DNA from: a virus
Strand: one strand, 5' to 3'
Length of the DNA stretch: 64,000 bases
Virus record (IMG/VR): IMGVR_UViG_3300024999_000068
Span: 1-64,000 of that record
The translations under genes and the position numbers were made by a program. Positions 45,206-53,561 of the stretch are shown here, piece by piece (the stretch's first letter is position 1; each line of letters starts with the position of its first letter). The notes beneath the pieces were generated by a model. That model was not told the DNA's origin and ran no database searches. It worked only from the letters and a program-made list of their open reading frames with translations.

Positions 45206-45400
45206 ATGAATTATATGATTACTAAGGAAAAGGAATTTGTTTATATTTATAATCAATTTCAATCACAATTCTACTTTTCTAAAGGAATCTTGCCTATCAA
45301 AGTTGGAACTGGTAGTAAAGGTGATCCATATACAATGTTTAAAAATAATGAAGATATAAAATTAGCTTTTACTGAGTGGTGTACTCGTCGTAAGAAATAA
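45206..45400 (+). CDS. Small DUF5659-like protein
   Basis: A 64-aa protein with an AAAGGAG site. The line FVYIYNQFQSQFYFSKGILP followed by GSKGDPYTMF and a final EWCTRRKK resembles small phage proteins of the DUF5659 type. Function unknown. It leads the primase-polymerase gene at close distance. Confidence 0.5.
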   Translation: MNYMITKEKEFVYIYNQFQSQFYFSKGILPIKVGTGSKGDPYTMFKNNEDIKLAFTEWCTRRKK

Positions 45401-45447
45401 TAATTCTTACATGATATGAAGAGATATGAAAGGAATAGTGAATTTAT

Positions 45448-46995
45448 GTGGAAGAGGCATCAACAAAGAAAAGTAAAGTCTATGTCAAAGATGGTATTGA
45501 AATTGCAAAAAAGATGGGACAACTTTATGTTACATATAGAAAGAAATTTATTGAACAATATCAAGACAAAGAAAACAATGATATTAAATGTGCAGAGCGT
45601 AAATTTGCATTAAATGATTCTATGATATTAAAACATTTAACTCAAGAAAAAACGATTGGAGTATTTTCAGGAAGTATAATAACTTCATTCATGTGTTTTG
45701 ATGTAGATATTAAAGATGATAAATTATGTGAGTGGGCAGTTTATAAAATAGTTAATGCTTTGCAAGATTTGGGAATAGCAGGTAAATATATTCATATTAG
45801 TATAAGTGGTTCAAAGGGATATCATATCGAAATTTTCTTTGACGAACCAGTTTATCTCAATAATATAGAAACATTATATTTAATGGTTCTTAATGAAACA
45901 GATTTACTAAATATTGATTATGGAGAAATAGAACTTAGACCATGCAAAACAAAGACTAATAAGGTATTAGGAGTTAAATTACCTTTAGGCAAAAATCTTA
46001 AAACTAATAACACTTGTTGGTTTTGTGACTATGGTAAAGGGTTATTGCCTATTAAGAAGTATGATTATGTTTTATCAATTGAATCAATGCCAAAAGAAAT
46101 ATTATTGGATATTTTAGAAAAAGAAGATGATATTACAGTAACTCCCGAACAACAAGACAAAATTGAAGCAATTACAGAAAAACACAAACCATTATCAGAA
46201 TACAAAAATAATGTTGATGAGAAATACACAGTAGAACAAATAGAAAATATAATAACTAATGGGTTACAAATTAAAGGATCGAGGCATAATGCTTTATTCA
46301 ATATTATTAAGTATTATAAACACTTAGGAGTGTCCCAAGAAGATAACAAAGAATGGGTTACTGAATGGATGCATCAACAAGATAAAACAACTTACACAAC
46401 AAAATGGGAAACTGTATTATTAGATATTGAGGAAATTCTTGAATATGTCTATACAAACAATTGTAGTTTTGTAATTAAGAATTTAAACATTGATGTTAGT
46501 ATGGAAGAAATAATGGAGATTATTAAAATTAAAGGTAAGAATAATCAATTAACATTATACTCATTGCTTGTCCATAGTAAAAGATATTCTGTAAAGAGTG
46601 GGCAATTTTATATGTCTTATAATCAAATGATGGAAGTTACAGGATTAACAAAAATGACATTAATTAAAATAATACATCAGTTAGAGGATTTAAAATTGAT
46701 CGTAGTTACAAGAGGAGGTAAAGCGAAATATAATACCAAATTAAATAAACCAATCACAGATACTAATAGATATATTATAAACCTATTGGGTATAAAAACA
46801 GAAATTGAGAATGAAGTAAGTATTGCTGAATTAAAATCATTTAAAGTATGCGATAAGAATTGTGTAGGATGTTTTAATGCTTGTTTGTTTAATATGTATT
46901 CTAAGAAAGATTTAAAGGTAATATTAAGTGAAAGAAATTATAGTGAAGTAATAAAGTATAAGGATTATTGTACTAATATTATGGTTAATGTTTAA
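45448..46995 (+). CDS. Primase-polymerase (archaeo-eukaryotic primase type)
   Basis: A 515-aa protein from GTG 45448, with AAAGGA 14 bases upstream. The AEP core is seen as MCFDVDIKDDK (metal-binding D-x-D), ISISGSKGYHIEIFFDEP (S-x-H type nucleotide site) and IELRPCKTKTNKVLGVKLP. The C-terminal 150 residues contain a winged-helix stretch (MEVTGLTKMTLIKIIHQLED) and a Cys-rich segment (CDKNCVGCFNAC) that may bind zinc. It would synthesise primers or short DNA for phage-plasmid replication. A TOTE-like primase family is likely. Confidence 0.7.
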   Translation: MEEASTKKSKVYVKDGIEIAKKMGQLYVTYRKKFIEQYQDKENNDIKCAERKFALNDSMILKHLTQEKTIGVFSGSIITSFMCFDVDIKDDKLCEWAVYKIVNALQDLGIAGKYIHISISGSKGYHIEIFFDEPVYLNNIETLYLMVLNETDLLNIDYGEIELRPCKTKTNKVLGVKLPLGKNLKTNNTCWFCDYGKGLLPIKKYDYVLSIESMPKEILLDILEKEDDITVTPEQQDKIEAITEKHKPLSEYKNNVDEKYTVEQIENIITNGLQIKGSRHNALFNIIKYYKHLGVSQEDNKEWVTEWMHQQDKTTYTTKWETVLLDIEEILEYVYTNNCSFVIKNLNIDVSMEEIMEIIKIKGKNNQLTLYSLLVHSKRYSVKSGQFYMSYNQMMEVTGLTKMTLIKIIHQLEDLKLIVVTRGGKAKYNTKLNKPITDTNRYIINLLGIKTEIENEVSIAELKSFKVCDKNCVGCFNACLFNMYSKKDLKVILSERNYSEVIKYKDYCTNIMVNV

Positions 46996-47098
46996 TATAA
47001 GGTAATAAATACTAGTATTTAATCTATATCATTATAATAGTTAATCAATAGTAATAGTAAAGGTAGTAGTGAGGGACTAGGGTAACGAGGTTACGAAG

Positions 47099-47180
47099 AA
47101 CCCAACGTGGGTTTTATATAATAACCTATTGGGTATAATATCGTCGGTTTTTTCGGAGGGGGTTTGCCCCCTTATTTTTA
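47099..47180 (+). terminator. Tandem terminators after the primase gene
   Basis: AACCCA (47099-47104) with TGGGTT (47108-47113) and a T-rich tail, then GGGGG (47158-47162) with CCCCC (47167-47171) and TTATTTTTATT. Nothing else of note in 47000-47220. Confidence 0.75.
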
Positions 47181-47221
47181 TTCCATAAATTAATTAAAGA
47201 TATGAGGAGATGTGATTAATA

Positions 47222-47785
47222 ATGATAAAGCAAATGGGGATTTATAAGATAGAAAATAAAGTTAATAAAATGATTTATATTGGGAGTACAACTAATTTTG
47301 ATAATAGAAAAAGGAAGCATATAGATGATTTAAAGAATGGCGCACATTGTAATTTTAAACTACAAAATGACTATGATAAATATGGCGAGAATAATTTCAA
47401 TTTCTTCTTTTTCAATATGGTAGAAAATAGAGATTCTTTAGAAAGAGAAGAAGAGGATGAAATTAATGCTTACTTAAAAATAATGGGAAGAGAATATATT
47501 TACAATATAAACTTAACTCCTAGTATAGATTTTAAAGATATAGATAGAAAAGAATTTAATTATCAGATGGTTAAGGATAATTCATGTAAATATTGTGATG
47601 ATGTTTCAGGAGATGTTCTTGTTTCAAATGAAAATAATATAATTAGAGAAGATGAAGAATATTGGGTTTATATTCAAGATAATTTAATGATATTGTTGGA
47701 AGCAGACGATGGTGGTTCAAGTTATCTTGGGGATAAAGTAATTAATTATTGTCCAATGTGTGGAAGAAAATTATATAGTAAGTAA
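47222..47785 (+). CDS. GIY-YIG endonuclease with C-terminal zinc ribbon
   Basis: A 187-aa protein, ATG behind GAGGAGATG. The GIY-YIG core is MGIYKIENKVNKMIYIGSTT, Arg in NRKRKHI, Glu in EREEEDEINAYL. The C-terminal part has CKYCDDVSGDVL and CPMCGRKLYS, a Cys4 zinc site found in phage proteins. It may cut DNA at specific sites or act as a free-standing homing nuclease. Confidence 0.8.
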   Translation: MIKQMGIYKIENKVNKMIYIGSTTNFDNRKRKHIDDLKNGAHCNFKLQNDYDKYGENNFNFFFFNMVENRDSLEREEEDEINAYLKIMGREYIYNINLTPSIDFKDIDRKEFNYQMVKDNSCKYCDDVSGDVLVSNENNIIREDEEYWVYIQDNLMILLEADDGGSSYLGDKVINYCPMCGRKLYSK

Positions 47786-47905
47786 GTTCTATGCAAACCA
47801 ATAAATAAAATTCCACATGACATAAATCTATAAATAATGTTACAATATATTTGTAAGTGATTAAGTAATTCACTTTCAACCTCACTTACACTCTCTTTCA
47901 TCCTA

Positions 47906-47946
47906 AGAGGTAATCTTTTTGTAATGAAAGGATTATCTCTATTTTT
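47906..47946 (+). terminator. Intrinsic terminator
   Basis: AGAGGTAATC (47906-47915) with GATTATCTCT (47931-47940), then ATTTTT. It closes the GIY-YIG transcript just ahead of the next promoter. Confidence 0.7.
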
Positions 47947-47959
47947 CCAACTTTTCCTT

Positions 47960-47988
47960 TTGACTTTGTATGACTTGTACACTATAAT
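47960..47988 (+). promoter_or_regulatory. Sigma-A promoter for the 48022 gene
   Basis: TTGACT (47960-47965), 17 bases, TATAAT (47983-47988). The gene at 48022 starts 34 bases further with TTAGGAGAG. Confidence 0.85.
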
Positions 47989-48021
47989 TATCTAATAAAC
48001 CAATTAGGAGAGATTATTATA

Positions 48022-48531
48022 ATGGAAAAGATTAAAAATGAATTCTTCTATACAGAAGATATGTATAAAGAGTATTGTAAACTTAAATCTAATATAGCGA
48101 GTGATGGAAATGGAGTTAAGCATCACTGGATATTATCAAGATGTTCTTTAAATAAATGGATTAAAAAGAATAAAATATCTGAACATATGCTATTGAGAAT
48201 GAAAATGCGAATAAAACAAGAACGTGAAGTAAAATTAGAAAAAGTTACTGAAACCAATACTAAAGAAGACGATGCTGAAATTTATGAATTTGCATTAGAA
48301 ATCTTTAATATGAAAGTTAATTCTACTATTGATTGGGAATATGGAAAAGTAGATTCAGATATATTAATGGGAATAAAGAAATTATGGATGTTTGATTGCT
48401 TATTGATTATGTCTGCGTCATATGGTGGAGGTTTTGATAGTATTTTATGGATAAATAGAGATACCAAACCTAGAGATATTTATAAGTGGTTGATGGACAC
48501 TTATATAGAACCTGTAATAAATCCAACATAA
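48022..48531 (+). CDS. Hypothetical protein with its own promoter
   Basis: A 169-aa protein. The N-terminal part is basic and helical (RCSLNKWIKKNKISEHML); the C-terminal part contains MFDCLLIMSASYGGGFDSIL. No family recognised. It is the first of three or four small genes, each with a consensus promoter, that precede the Cas12f1-like locus, a pattern typical of accessory genes active in the prophage. Confidence 0.55.
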   Translation: MEKIKNEFFYTEDMYKEYCKLKSNIASDGNGVKHHWILSRCSLNKWIKKNKISEHMLLRMKMRIKQEREVKLEKVTETNTKEDDAEIYEFALEIFNMKVNSTIDWEYGKVDSDILMGIKKLWMFDCLLIMSASYGGGFDSILWINRDTKPRDIYKWLMDTYIEPVINPT

Positions 48532-48552
48532 TTACCTTCTATCTATTACCTT

Positions 48553-48581
48553 TTGACAATCATATACTCTTCCTCTATAAT
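48553..48581 (+). promoter_or_regulatory. Sigma-A promoter for the 48605 gene
   Basis: TTGACA (48553-48558), 17 bases, TATAAT (48576-48581), followed by a second near-TATAAT and GGAGAGTG. Confidence 0.85.
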
Positions 48582-48604
48582 TAGTATAATAGGAGAGTGA
48601 TTAA

Positions 48605-49276
48605 ATGATTATTTTGGATGATAATAAAGTACAATTTACCGTACAAAGACAAAAACACATTATTGGAGGTAAACTATTTCCTGTTTCATCAAAAAGTAAA
48701 CTCCAAGTATTTAACTCTGAATATACAGAAGAATTAGATAAAACTGATCCTAATATTCTTAGATTTACTAAACTTGTAAATCAATGTAAATTTGAAATGG
48801 GAGATGCTTATACAAGTTCTGATATTATTCTTCAAATTGCAGATGCGATAAATTTAGAAGCAAAATTCTTTTCTGGTTGGTTGATTTATCCTTTTAGCAA
48901 CACATTCCCTACTCATCATGCTTGGACAGTAATTAATGGGAGTAGAGTTGTAGATGCGATGCAATTCCCTGAAGAAATTGATATTATGATGAAAACTGAT
49001 ATGACTGATCCTGATTTCAAGAGGAAACTTGCTGTTAAAATTGCTGAAATACGGAAGAAAGAAAAACCTCTTTCTGAATCATGTTTCTTCGGTAAAATTA
49101 ATTATGATTGGGTTTATTATGTTGGGAGTCCTGATACTTCAGAAAATGCAAAAAGGATATTTAGAGAATTAATTTCAAAATATCCTAATCATCCTTCTTA
49201 TATTCGTAAAGGGGTAAGAGAGTCAAATGGCAGAACTGAATTACAAAATTTAATTAATAAGGAAATGGGAGAGTGA
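48605..49276 (+). CDS. Hypothetical protein with HAW motif
   Basis: A 223-aa protein. Around 98-120 the line THHAWTVINGSRVVDAM resembles the His-centred strand pair of papain/transglutaminase-fold proteins, and SCFFGKINYDWVYYVG follows. A nucleophile Cys in the expected position was not identified with confidence. It may form an operon with the next gene (6 bases apart). Function unknown. Confidence 0.5.
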   Translation: MIILDDNKVQFTVQRQKHIIGGKLFPVSSKSKLQVFNSEYTEELDKTDPNILRFTKLVNQCKFEMGDAYTSSDIILQIADAINLEAKFFSGWLIYPFSNTFPTHHAWTVINGSRVVDAMQFPEEIDIMMKTDMTDPDFKRKLAVKIAEIRKKEKPLSESCFFGKINYDWVYYVGSPDTSENAKRIFRELISKYPNHPSYIRKGVRESNGRTELQNLINKEMGE

Positions 49277-49282
49277 GGAAAT

Positions 49283-49753
49283 ATGAACTCTGAAGAACTA
49301 TGTGAAGAATGCATTGATAAAGAGGATTTAACTATCAAAGTAAACGAGCTTTCTAAATTGATATATGATGAAACAGTTCAAGTAGTATTTGATTTCGGAT
49401 ATTTACAAATAGAAGATGGAATTGGTGAATGTGAAATCTGTTTATCGGAACTATATAGAGATAAATTATATATCCGTATAAAAAGATATGAAGAAGAAAC
49501 TATGCAACCTTCTTATAAAAACTCTACTATTGAAATTAAAAGTAATCAAATTAGTGATATTGATATTCACTCTGAAGAATTTAAAGATGGTTTCAAATGC
49601 ATAGCAACTATCTATTTAATAAACCCAGATCACGATGTGACATTTTACTTAGTAGGAGATACTATAAAAGATCAGGAAAAACGTCCCAATAAATTTTATG
49701 AGATGTATAAAGAAGATATTATAGAATTTCATAACTCTAAAAATGAGTCGTAA
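49283..49753 (+). CDS. Hypothetical acidic protein
   Basis: A 156-aa protein, overlap-free but 6 bases from the previous stop with GGGAGAGTGAGGA as site. Acidic, alpha/beta, with two Cys-containing stretches (LCEECIDKEDLT and GECEICLSEL) that could bind a metal. No family recognised. A short GGGGAAG/CTTTCCC hairpin follows at 49771-49787. Confidence 0.5.
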   Translation: MNSEELCEECIDKEDLTIKVNELSKLIYDETVQVVFDFGYLQIEDGIGECEICLSELYRDKLYIRIKRYEEETMQPSYKNSTIEIKSNQISDIDIHSEEFKDGFKCIATIYLINPDHDVTFYLVGDTIKDQEKRPNKFYEMYKEDIIEFHNSKNES

Positions 49754-49830
49754 TGTAGTAATAAGAAGGTGGGGAAGTAACTTTCCCTTTCTCTCTTTTC
49801 CTCCATGTAAATATAAAAATAAAATTATAC

Positions 49831-49911
49831 TTGACAATATAAATTGCTAGTGGTATAGTTAGGACAAGAGAAAGCGAGGTGAGGAAATATATGATTGTAA
49901 CCGATACATAA
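49831..49911 (+). promoter_or_regulatory. Sigma-A promoter and hexapeptide leader ORF
   Basis: TTGACA (49831-49836), 17 bases, TATAGT (49854-49859). Behind it a strong GAGGTGAGGA site precedes a tiny ORF MIVTDT (49891-49911). The gene at 50052 follows after a further 140 non-coding bases. The leader could couple translation to control of that gene. Confidence 0.6.
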
Positions 49912-50051
49912 CTGATACATAAACTACAAACTACAAAATTCACAAGTGTCTATAAAGACAAAAATAAAAGTATTACGTTATTAACTCCTTACCTACCAAG
50001 GATTAATATAAATAGGGTTGTGACCTACACTAAATTAGAAAGGGGCAAATT

Positions 50052-50612
50052 ATGTCTAAAAATATTAATATTGAAACTCAAGTTCAACTCGATGAAAAAA
50101 GTCACACTATTCTCAATGAGAAATTAAAAACCTTCAATTTAGACAGTGATATGAATTATGCCGTAGCAGTTCTGAAAATATTTATTACAAATTCAGAATC
50201 AAAGAAATATAATAAGTTAGCTGTTAACGTTGTGCCTAAAGTACAATTTGTTGTACCATTTGTTTCAAAAATATTAGCAACTGAATATATGAAGGAATTG
50301 TCTCAGAAAAACAAATTAATGATGTTTCTTCATGTTGAAAAAGGCAATATTGTTGTAAAAGATGAAGATATTGATTTAGCTATTAATAATTTATTAAATA
50401 CATCAACAAGTCCAGAAATAGAATATGAAGAAATATCTAGATTAAGTTTATTCAATCTTATTGCCTATAATTGGATGAATTTTTCAGAACAAGAAAAAGA
50501 TGAATATGCTTATAAGTTGGGAGGATTGAACGGGCATTATCATATACGAGCATTACTTGATAAGTGGGAGTTTAGTCCTGAGTTTGAGAAAGAAGTAGTA
50601 AACTATATATAA
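50052..50612 (+). CDS. Hypothetical protein downstream of the leader ORF
   Basis: A 186-aa protein, ATG behind GAAAGGGG. It has N-terminal beta strands with Val/Phe (KVQFVVPFVSKILATEYM) and an acidic C-terminus (EIEYEEISRLSLFNLIAYNW). No motif recognised. Probably expressed from the promoter at 49831. Confidence 0.5.
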   Translation: MSKNINIETQVQLDEKSHTILNEKLKTFNLDSDMNYAVAVLKIFITNSESKKYNKLAVNVVPKVQFVVPFVSKILATEYMKELSQKNKLMMFLHVEKGNIVVKDEDIDLAINNLLNTSTSPEIEYEEISRLSLFNLIAYNWMNFSEQEKDEYAYKLGGLNGHYHIRALLDKWEFSPEFEKEVVNYI

Positions 50613-50700
50613 AATTTATTAAATATGGTTAGCAATATCTACTGTGGTGGGCAGTAGATAATATATAAGATTAAATAAATATTAGAAAGAGGTTGTAAAA

Positions 50701-51051
50701 ATGGAATTTACAAAAGTCATTAAGCATGAAATCAGTGGAGTTTATGGAAATGTTACATATGGAGATCTTAATTTAAATGGAGAATATTATCCTTCTAGGT
50801 ATAATTCAGAAGAAAGAAGTATTGATACAGAAGAAACTATTTCTCAAACAGATGAATTAAATGGGTTGCCAGAAGGTATAAGTATGAATGATTATTTCAA
50901 TATGGCATTATTACAAAGATTAGATAGTATTGAAAAGAATATTAAGGGTTTACAAAATGTTTCTGTAAATATTACATTAGATAATATTTCAAATGAACTT
51001 CTTGTTAAATTGGCATCACTTATTTGTGGAGAGAGTGTAAAGATAAAATAG
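50701..51051 (+). CDS. Hypothetical protein upstream of the guide-RNA-like element
   Basis: A 116-aa protein, ATG behind AAAGAGG. The acidic middle (EERSIDTEETISQTDELNGL) and a helical C-terminus (YFNMALLQRLDSIEKNIKGL) are visible, with a coiled-coil tendency. It ends 10 bases before the structured RNA. No known family; a link to the Cas12f1-like system is possible by proximity only. Confidence 0.45.
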   Translation: MEFTKVIKHEISGVYGNVTYGDLNLNGEYYPSRYNSEERSIDTEETISQTDELNGLPEGISMNDYFNMALLQRLDSIEKNIKGLQNVSVNITLDNISNELLVKLASLICGESVKIK

Positions 51052-51061
51052 AGTATCTTTG

Positions 51062-51225
51062 ACTAACCCATAGCAGAGGGGCTTATACTCTGCTAGTTAA
51101 TAAAGGCAGACTTAGTGGCCTAAAATCGAAGAAGGGTTTGTAAATCCTTATTTATAAGGTTGAATTGCTCTCGATGAGGTAATGGGAGTTATGCGAATGT
51201 GAACTATACATAAAAAATATTAAGA
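51062..51225 (+). ncRNA. Candidate Cas12f1-type guide RNA scaffold with fused guide
   Basis: No ORF. Seen in sequence: stem 1 TAAC..TAGCAGAG with CTCTGCTA..GTTA (51064-51099); stem 2 AGGC/GCCT (51104-51121); stem 3 ATCGA (51125-51129) with TCGAT (51171-51175) enclosing CCTTA/TAAGG (51146-51159). Then AGGTA (51177-51181), and the scaffold ends TGTGAAC at 51204. The stem order, a CTCG..AGGTA line and the TGTGAAC end resemble what I recall of the AsCas12f1 tracrRNA-crRNA. If so, the guide is about 51205-51225 (starts TATACATAAA). A direct fused guide with no array would be unusual. Resemblance is from memory, not a search. Confidence 0.6.
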
Positions 51226-51266
51226 TATTCGCACCTATTGAAACTGCTGGCACAAATACCGTCAGC

Positions 51267-51391
51267 ACATCTTATATGTATATGCAAAATTGCAACAATT
51301 TAATATGTTCGCACTTTATGCGGTTGCAAGGGTTGGTATGATAGGGAATTGGTGTTGGATGGTTGCAATTTTGCATATACATATAAGATGT
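51267..51391. repeat. Perfect 30-bp inverted repeat between guide RNA and nuclease gene
   Basis: Arms 51267-51296 and 51362-51391 are perfectly complementary over 30 bases, with a 65-base loop. Each arm contains TGCAA..TTGCA symmetry. The size is like a CRISPR repeat, but orientation is inverted. It could terminate the guide RNA, form a cruciform, or be a relic of element ends. Confidence 0.9.
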
Positions 51392-51461
51392 AATTTTCTT
51401 TCAAAATTTATTTTATTGGTTGAATTTTCATATATGTAAAGATGTAAGTGACAAGGGATTT

Positions 51462-51490
51462 TTGACGCTAGTTACCGTAATATTTGTATA
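51462..51490 (+). promoter_or_regulatory. Possible promoter of the Cas12f1-like gene
   Basis: TTGACG (51462-51467), 17 bases, TGTATA (51485-51490). The -10 is weak. The gene starts at 51558 with AAAAGGATG. Confidence 0.4.
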
Positions 51491-51557
51491 TATTAAAAAT
51501 GTAAGTTATATCTTTTGTTTGTCTTTGTATAAAATAATTATAAAAAGGATGATATAA

Positions 51558-52877
51558 ATGAACAAATGTGTAAAAATTGAAATAAAGAATTATTTTAATT
51601 ATAAACAAGTGCTTAGAGATTTAAGATATCAATCTTGGTTAGCTTGTAACAAGGCAATGATATATTATTATACATTTAACTTAGAAAAAATAGAGTATAA
51701 GAACCTAAACGGTATTAATATAGATGAAAAAAATAAATTTGGTAAATCTTATATGACATGGGTAGAAGATCATATGAAAAAAGTTATGAATATACATAAT
51801 ACCAGAAATATATCTCAAACAAATCAATTTGTTTCCAAAAGATTTAAATCAGATATTAAAAAAGGATTATTTAAGGGGCAAGTGCTCTTATCAAACTTTA
51901 AACAAAATATTCCTATACTCTTAAAAAATGATAATTATAAAATTATACAAGGTAATAAAGGGTTTGAAGTTAAATGTAGTTTATTTAATACATCATATCA
52001 AAAAGAAAACGATATAAAACAAGTTAATTTCACTATTAATACATTAGATACTAGTAAAAAATCAATCTTAAATAGACTAATATCAGGCGAATATAAACAA
52101 GGATCAGCACAAATCATTGAAGATAAAAAAGGGAAGTGGTACTTAATAATCAGTTTTAGTTTTGAACCAGTTGTAAGACAGTTGGATATGAATAAAGTAT
52201 TAGGGGTTGACTTAGGAATTGTAAATACAGCAACAATGCAAGTATTTGATATAGTTACTGAAAAATGGGATAGAATATCATGGAAAGAAAGTAAAATCAA
52301 TGGTAGCGAGTTAATTCATTATAGGCAAAAGATTGAAGCAAGAAATAAACAAATGTATATTGCCAGTAAAATAGTTGGTAATGGCAGGATAGGACATGGT
52401 AGAAAAGTTAGATTGAAACCAGTAGAGAAAACTAGAGATAAGGTTAGTAAATTTAGAGATACATATAACCATAAAGTTAGCAAAAATATAGTTGATACTG
52501 CATTAAAATACAATTGTGGAACTATTCAAATGGAGAATCTAAGTGGATTTTCTGAACAACAGTCAGAGAAATTTTTAAAAAATTGGTCATATTTTGATTT
52601 ACAGACTAAAGTTAAATATAAATGTGAAGAAAAGGGTATTAAATTTATCTTGATTGACCCAAAATACACTAGTCAAAGATGTAGTCATTGTGGATGTATT
52701 GATTCTGCTAATAGGGATTGTAAGGGCAATCAGGCTAAATTTAAATGTGTTACATGTGGACATGAAGAGAATGCAGATATAAATGCTGCAAAGAATATTA
52801 GTATTCCAATGATTGATAGTATTATTATAGAGTGGTTGAAGATGATGAGTAAATTTAAGGATAAGAAGGTTGGTTAA
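51558..52877 (+). CDS. Cas12f1-like (TnpB-related) RNA-guided nuclease
   Basis: A 439-aa protein. RuvC residues are intact: Asp in KVLGVDLGIVNTA, Glu in CGTIQMENLSGF, Asp in NADINAAKNI. The zinc ribbon is CSHCGCIDSANRDC ... CVTCG. Several lines match Cas12f1 (recalled AsCas12f1) better than common TnpB: LISGEY then SAQII, FRDTYNH, NCGTIQME, PKYTSQRCSHCG, and GRIGHGRKVRLKP. Cas12f1 works as an RNA-guided dimer and cuts DNA near a T-rich PAM. There are no cas1 or cas2 genes, no array and no transposase gene nearby. Position after the RNA scaffold suggests one functional locus. TnpB is the alternative. Confidence 0.75.
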   Translation: MNKCVKIEIKNYFNYKQVLRDLRYQSWLACNKAMIYYYTFNLEKIEYKNLNGINIDEKNKFGKSYMTWVEDHMKKVMNIHNTRNISQTNQFVSKRFKSDIKKGLFKGQVLLSNFKQNIPILLKNDNYKIIQGNKGFEVKCSLFNTSYQKENDIKQVNFTINTLDTSKKSILNRLISGEYKQGSAQIIEDKKGKWYLIISFSFEPVVRQLDMNKVLGVDLGIVNTATMQVFDIVTEKWDRISWKESKINGSELIHYRQKIEARNKQMYIASKIVGNGRIGHGRKVRLKPVEKTRDKVSKFRDTYNHKVSKNIVDTALKYNCGTIQMENLSGFSEQQSEKFLKNWSYFDLQTKVKYKCEEKGIKFILIDPKYTSQRCSHCGCIDSANRDCKGNQAKFKCVTCGHEENADINAAKNISIPMIDSIIIEWLKMMSKFKDKKVG

Positions 52878-52912
52878 TTAATTTTAAATCAAAGAGAATA
52901 AGGAGATTTAGA

Positions 52913-53358
52913 ATGATATATTTGGAAGGTTATTTTGATGGAAGTGTAAAAAATAACAAATCAATTTATGCTTGGATTTACACAGTATACAAAAAGAAAA
53001 ATTTAAACCAAAAATATTATTAAAAACAGAAAGTGGATGGGATTTTTGCTTCAATGCTAGTGTTTATGAAACTGAGTATTTAGGATTAATTAGTTTATTA
53101 GATTATATTATTCATAATGAACAATATATTGTAGAAAGAATTTTAATAAAAGGAGATTGTAAAAGTGTTTTTATTACAATTAATCCTGTCAGATACAGAT
53201 TGAAAAAATCTTTTAATGAATATATATTGTTGGCAAGAGAATTAAAAGATAAGTTGCATTTAAAGTATTTAATACCGATTGAACTTAATTGGGTTCCTAG
53301 AGGAGGTAATAAACCTGCTGATAATTTATGTAAATATGTTTGGAAGAATATAATGTGA
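52913..53358 (+). pseudogene. RNase H-like protein, frameshifted
   Basis: From ATG 52913 (AGGAG site) the frame reads MIYLEGYFDGSVKNNKSIYA then YTVYKK and stops at about 53022. The other frame from 52972 continues EKFKPKILLKTESGWDFCFN and ends LNWVPRGGNKPADNLCKYVW. One extra A in the A5 run before GAAAAA would join them. RNase HI residues are visible: Asp in YFDGS, Glu in YETEYLGLI, Asp in IKGDCKSV, and Asp in GNKPADNLC. It would remove RNA primers. A base-calling error is as likely as real inactivation. Confidence 0.65.
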
Positions 53359-53390
53359 ATATAAATTTCTAAGTAAGGATGTTGTGTTCT

Positions 53391-53561
53391 ATGAATTCTA
53401 AAACTTCCGTAAAAATCAGAAACAAAGGAATGTGGTTTCACAAACATGGTAAACACAAAGGACTAAAAGAAATATCAATTATATTCAACAAGAGAAGACG
53501 ATTTATGTATGTGTTTGAACCGATAAATATGAATTGTGGGAATTGGTCTAGTTTTAGGTAA
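53391..53561 (+). CDS. Small basic hypothetical protein
   Basis: A 56-aa protein rich in Lys and Arg (KIRNKGMWFHKHGKHKGLKE, RRRFMYVF), suggesting nucleic-acid binding. The ribosome site is weak. No family recognised. Confidence 0.35.
   Translation: MNSKTSVKIRNKGMWFHKHGKHKGLKEISIIFNKRRRFMYVFEPINMNCGNWSSFR

Noticed and set aside
45416-45613. ATG-started 65-aa frame overlapping the primase gene start
   Set aside because: It is in another frame of the primase gene, basic and low complexity. The primase motifs define the real frame.
18967-51122. Shared 10-mer TAGTGGCCTA in the structured RNAs at 18.97 kb and 51.11 kb as evidence of a common RNA family
   Set aside because: The stems around it differ completely. 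A shared 10-mer is weak evidence in AT-rich DNA.
51052-53000. IS200/IS605-type insertion sequence around the Cas12f1-like gene
   Set aside because: No TnpA gene, no subterminal end hairpins on both sides, and the 3' flank runs directly into the RNase H gene.
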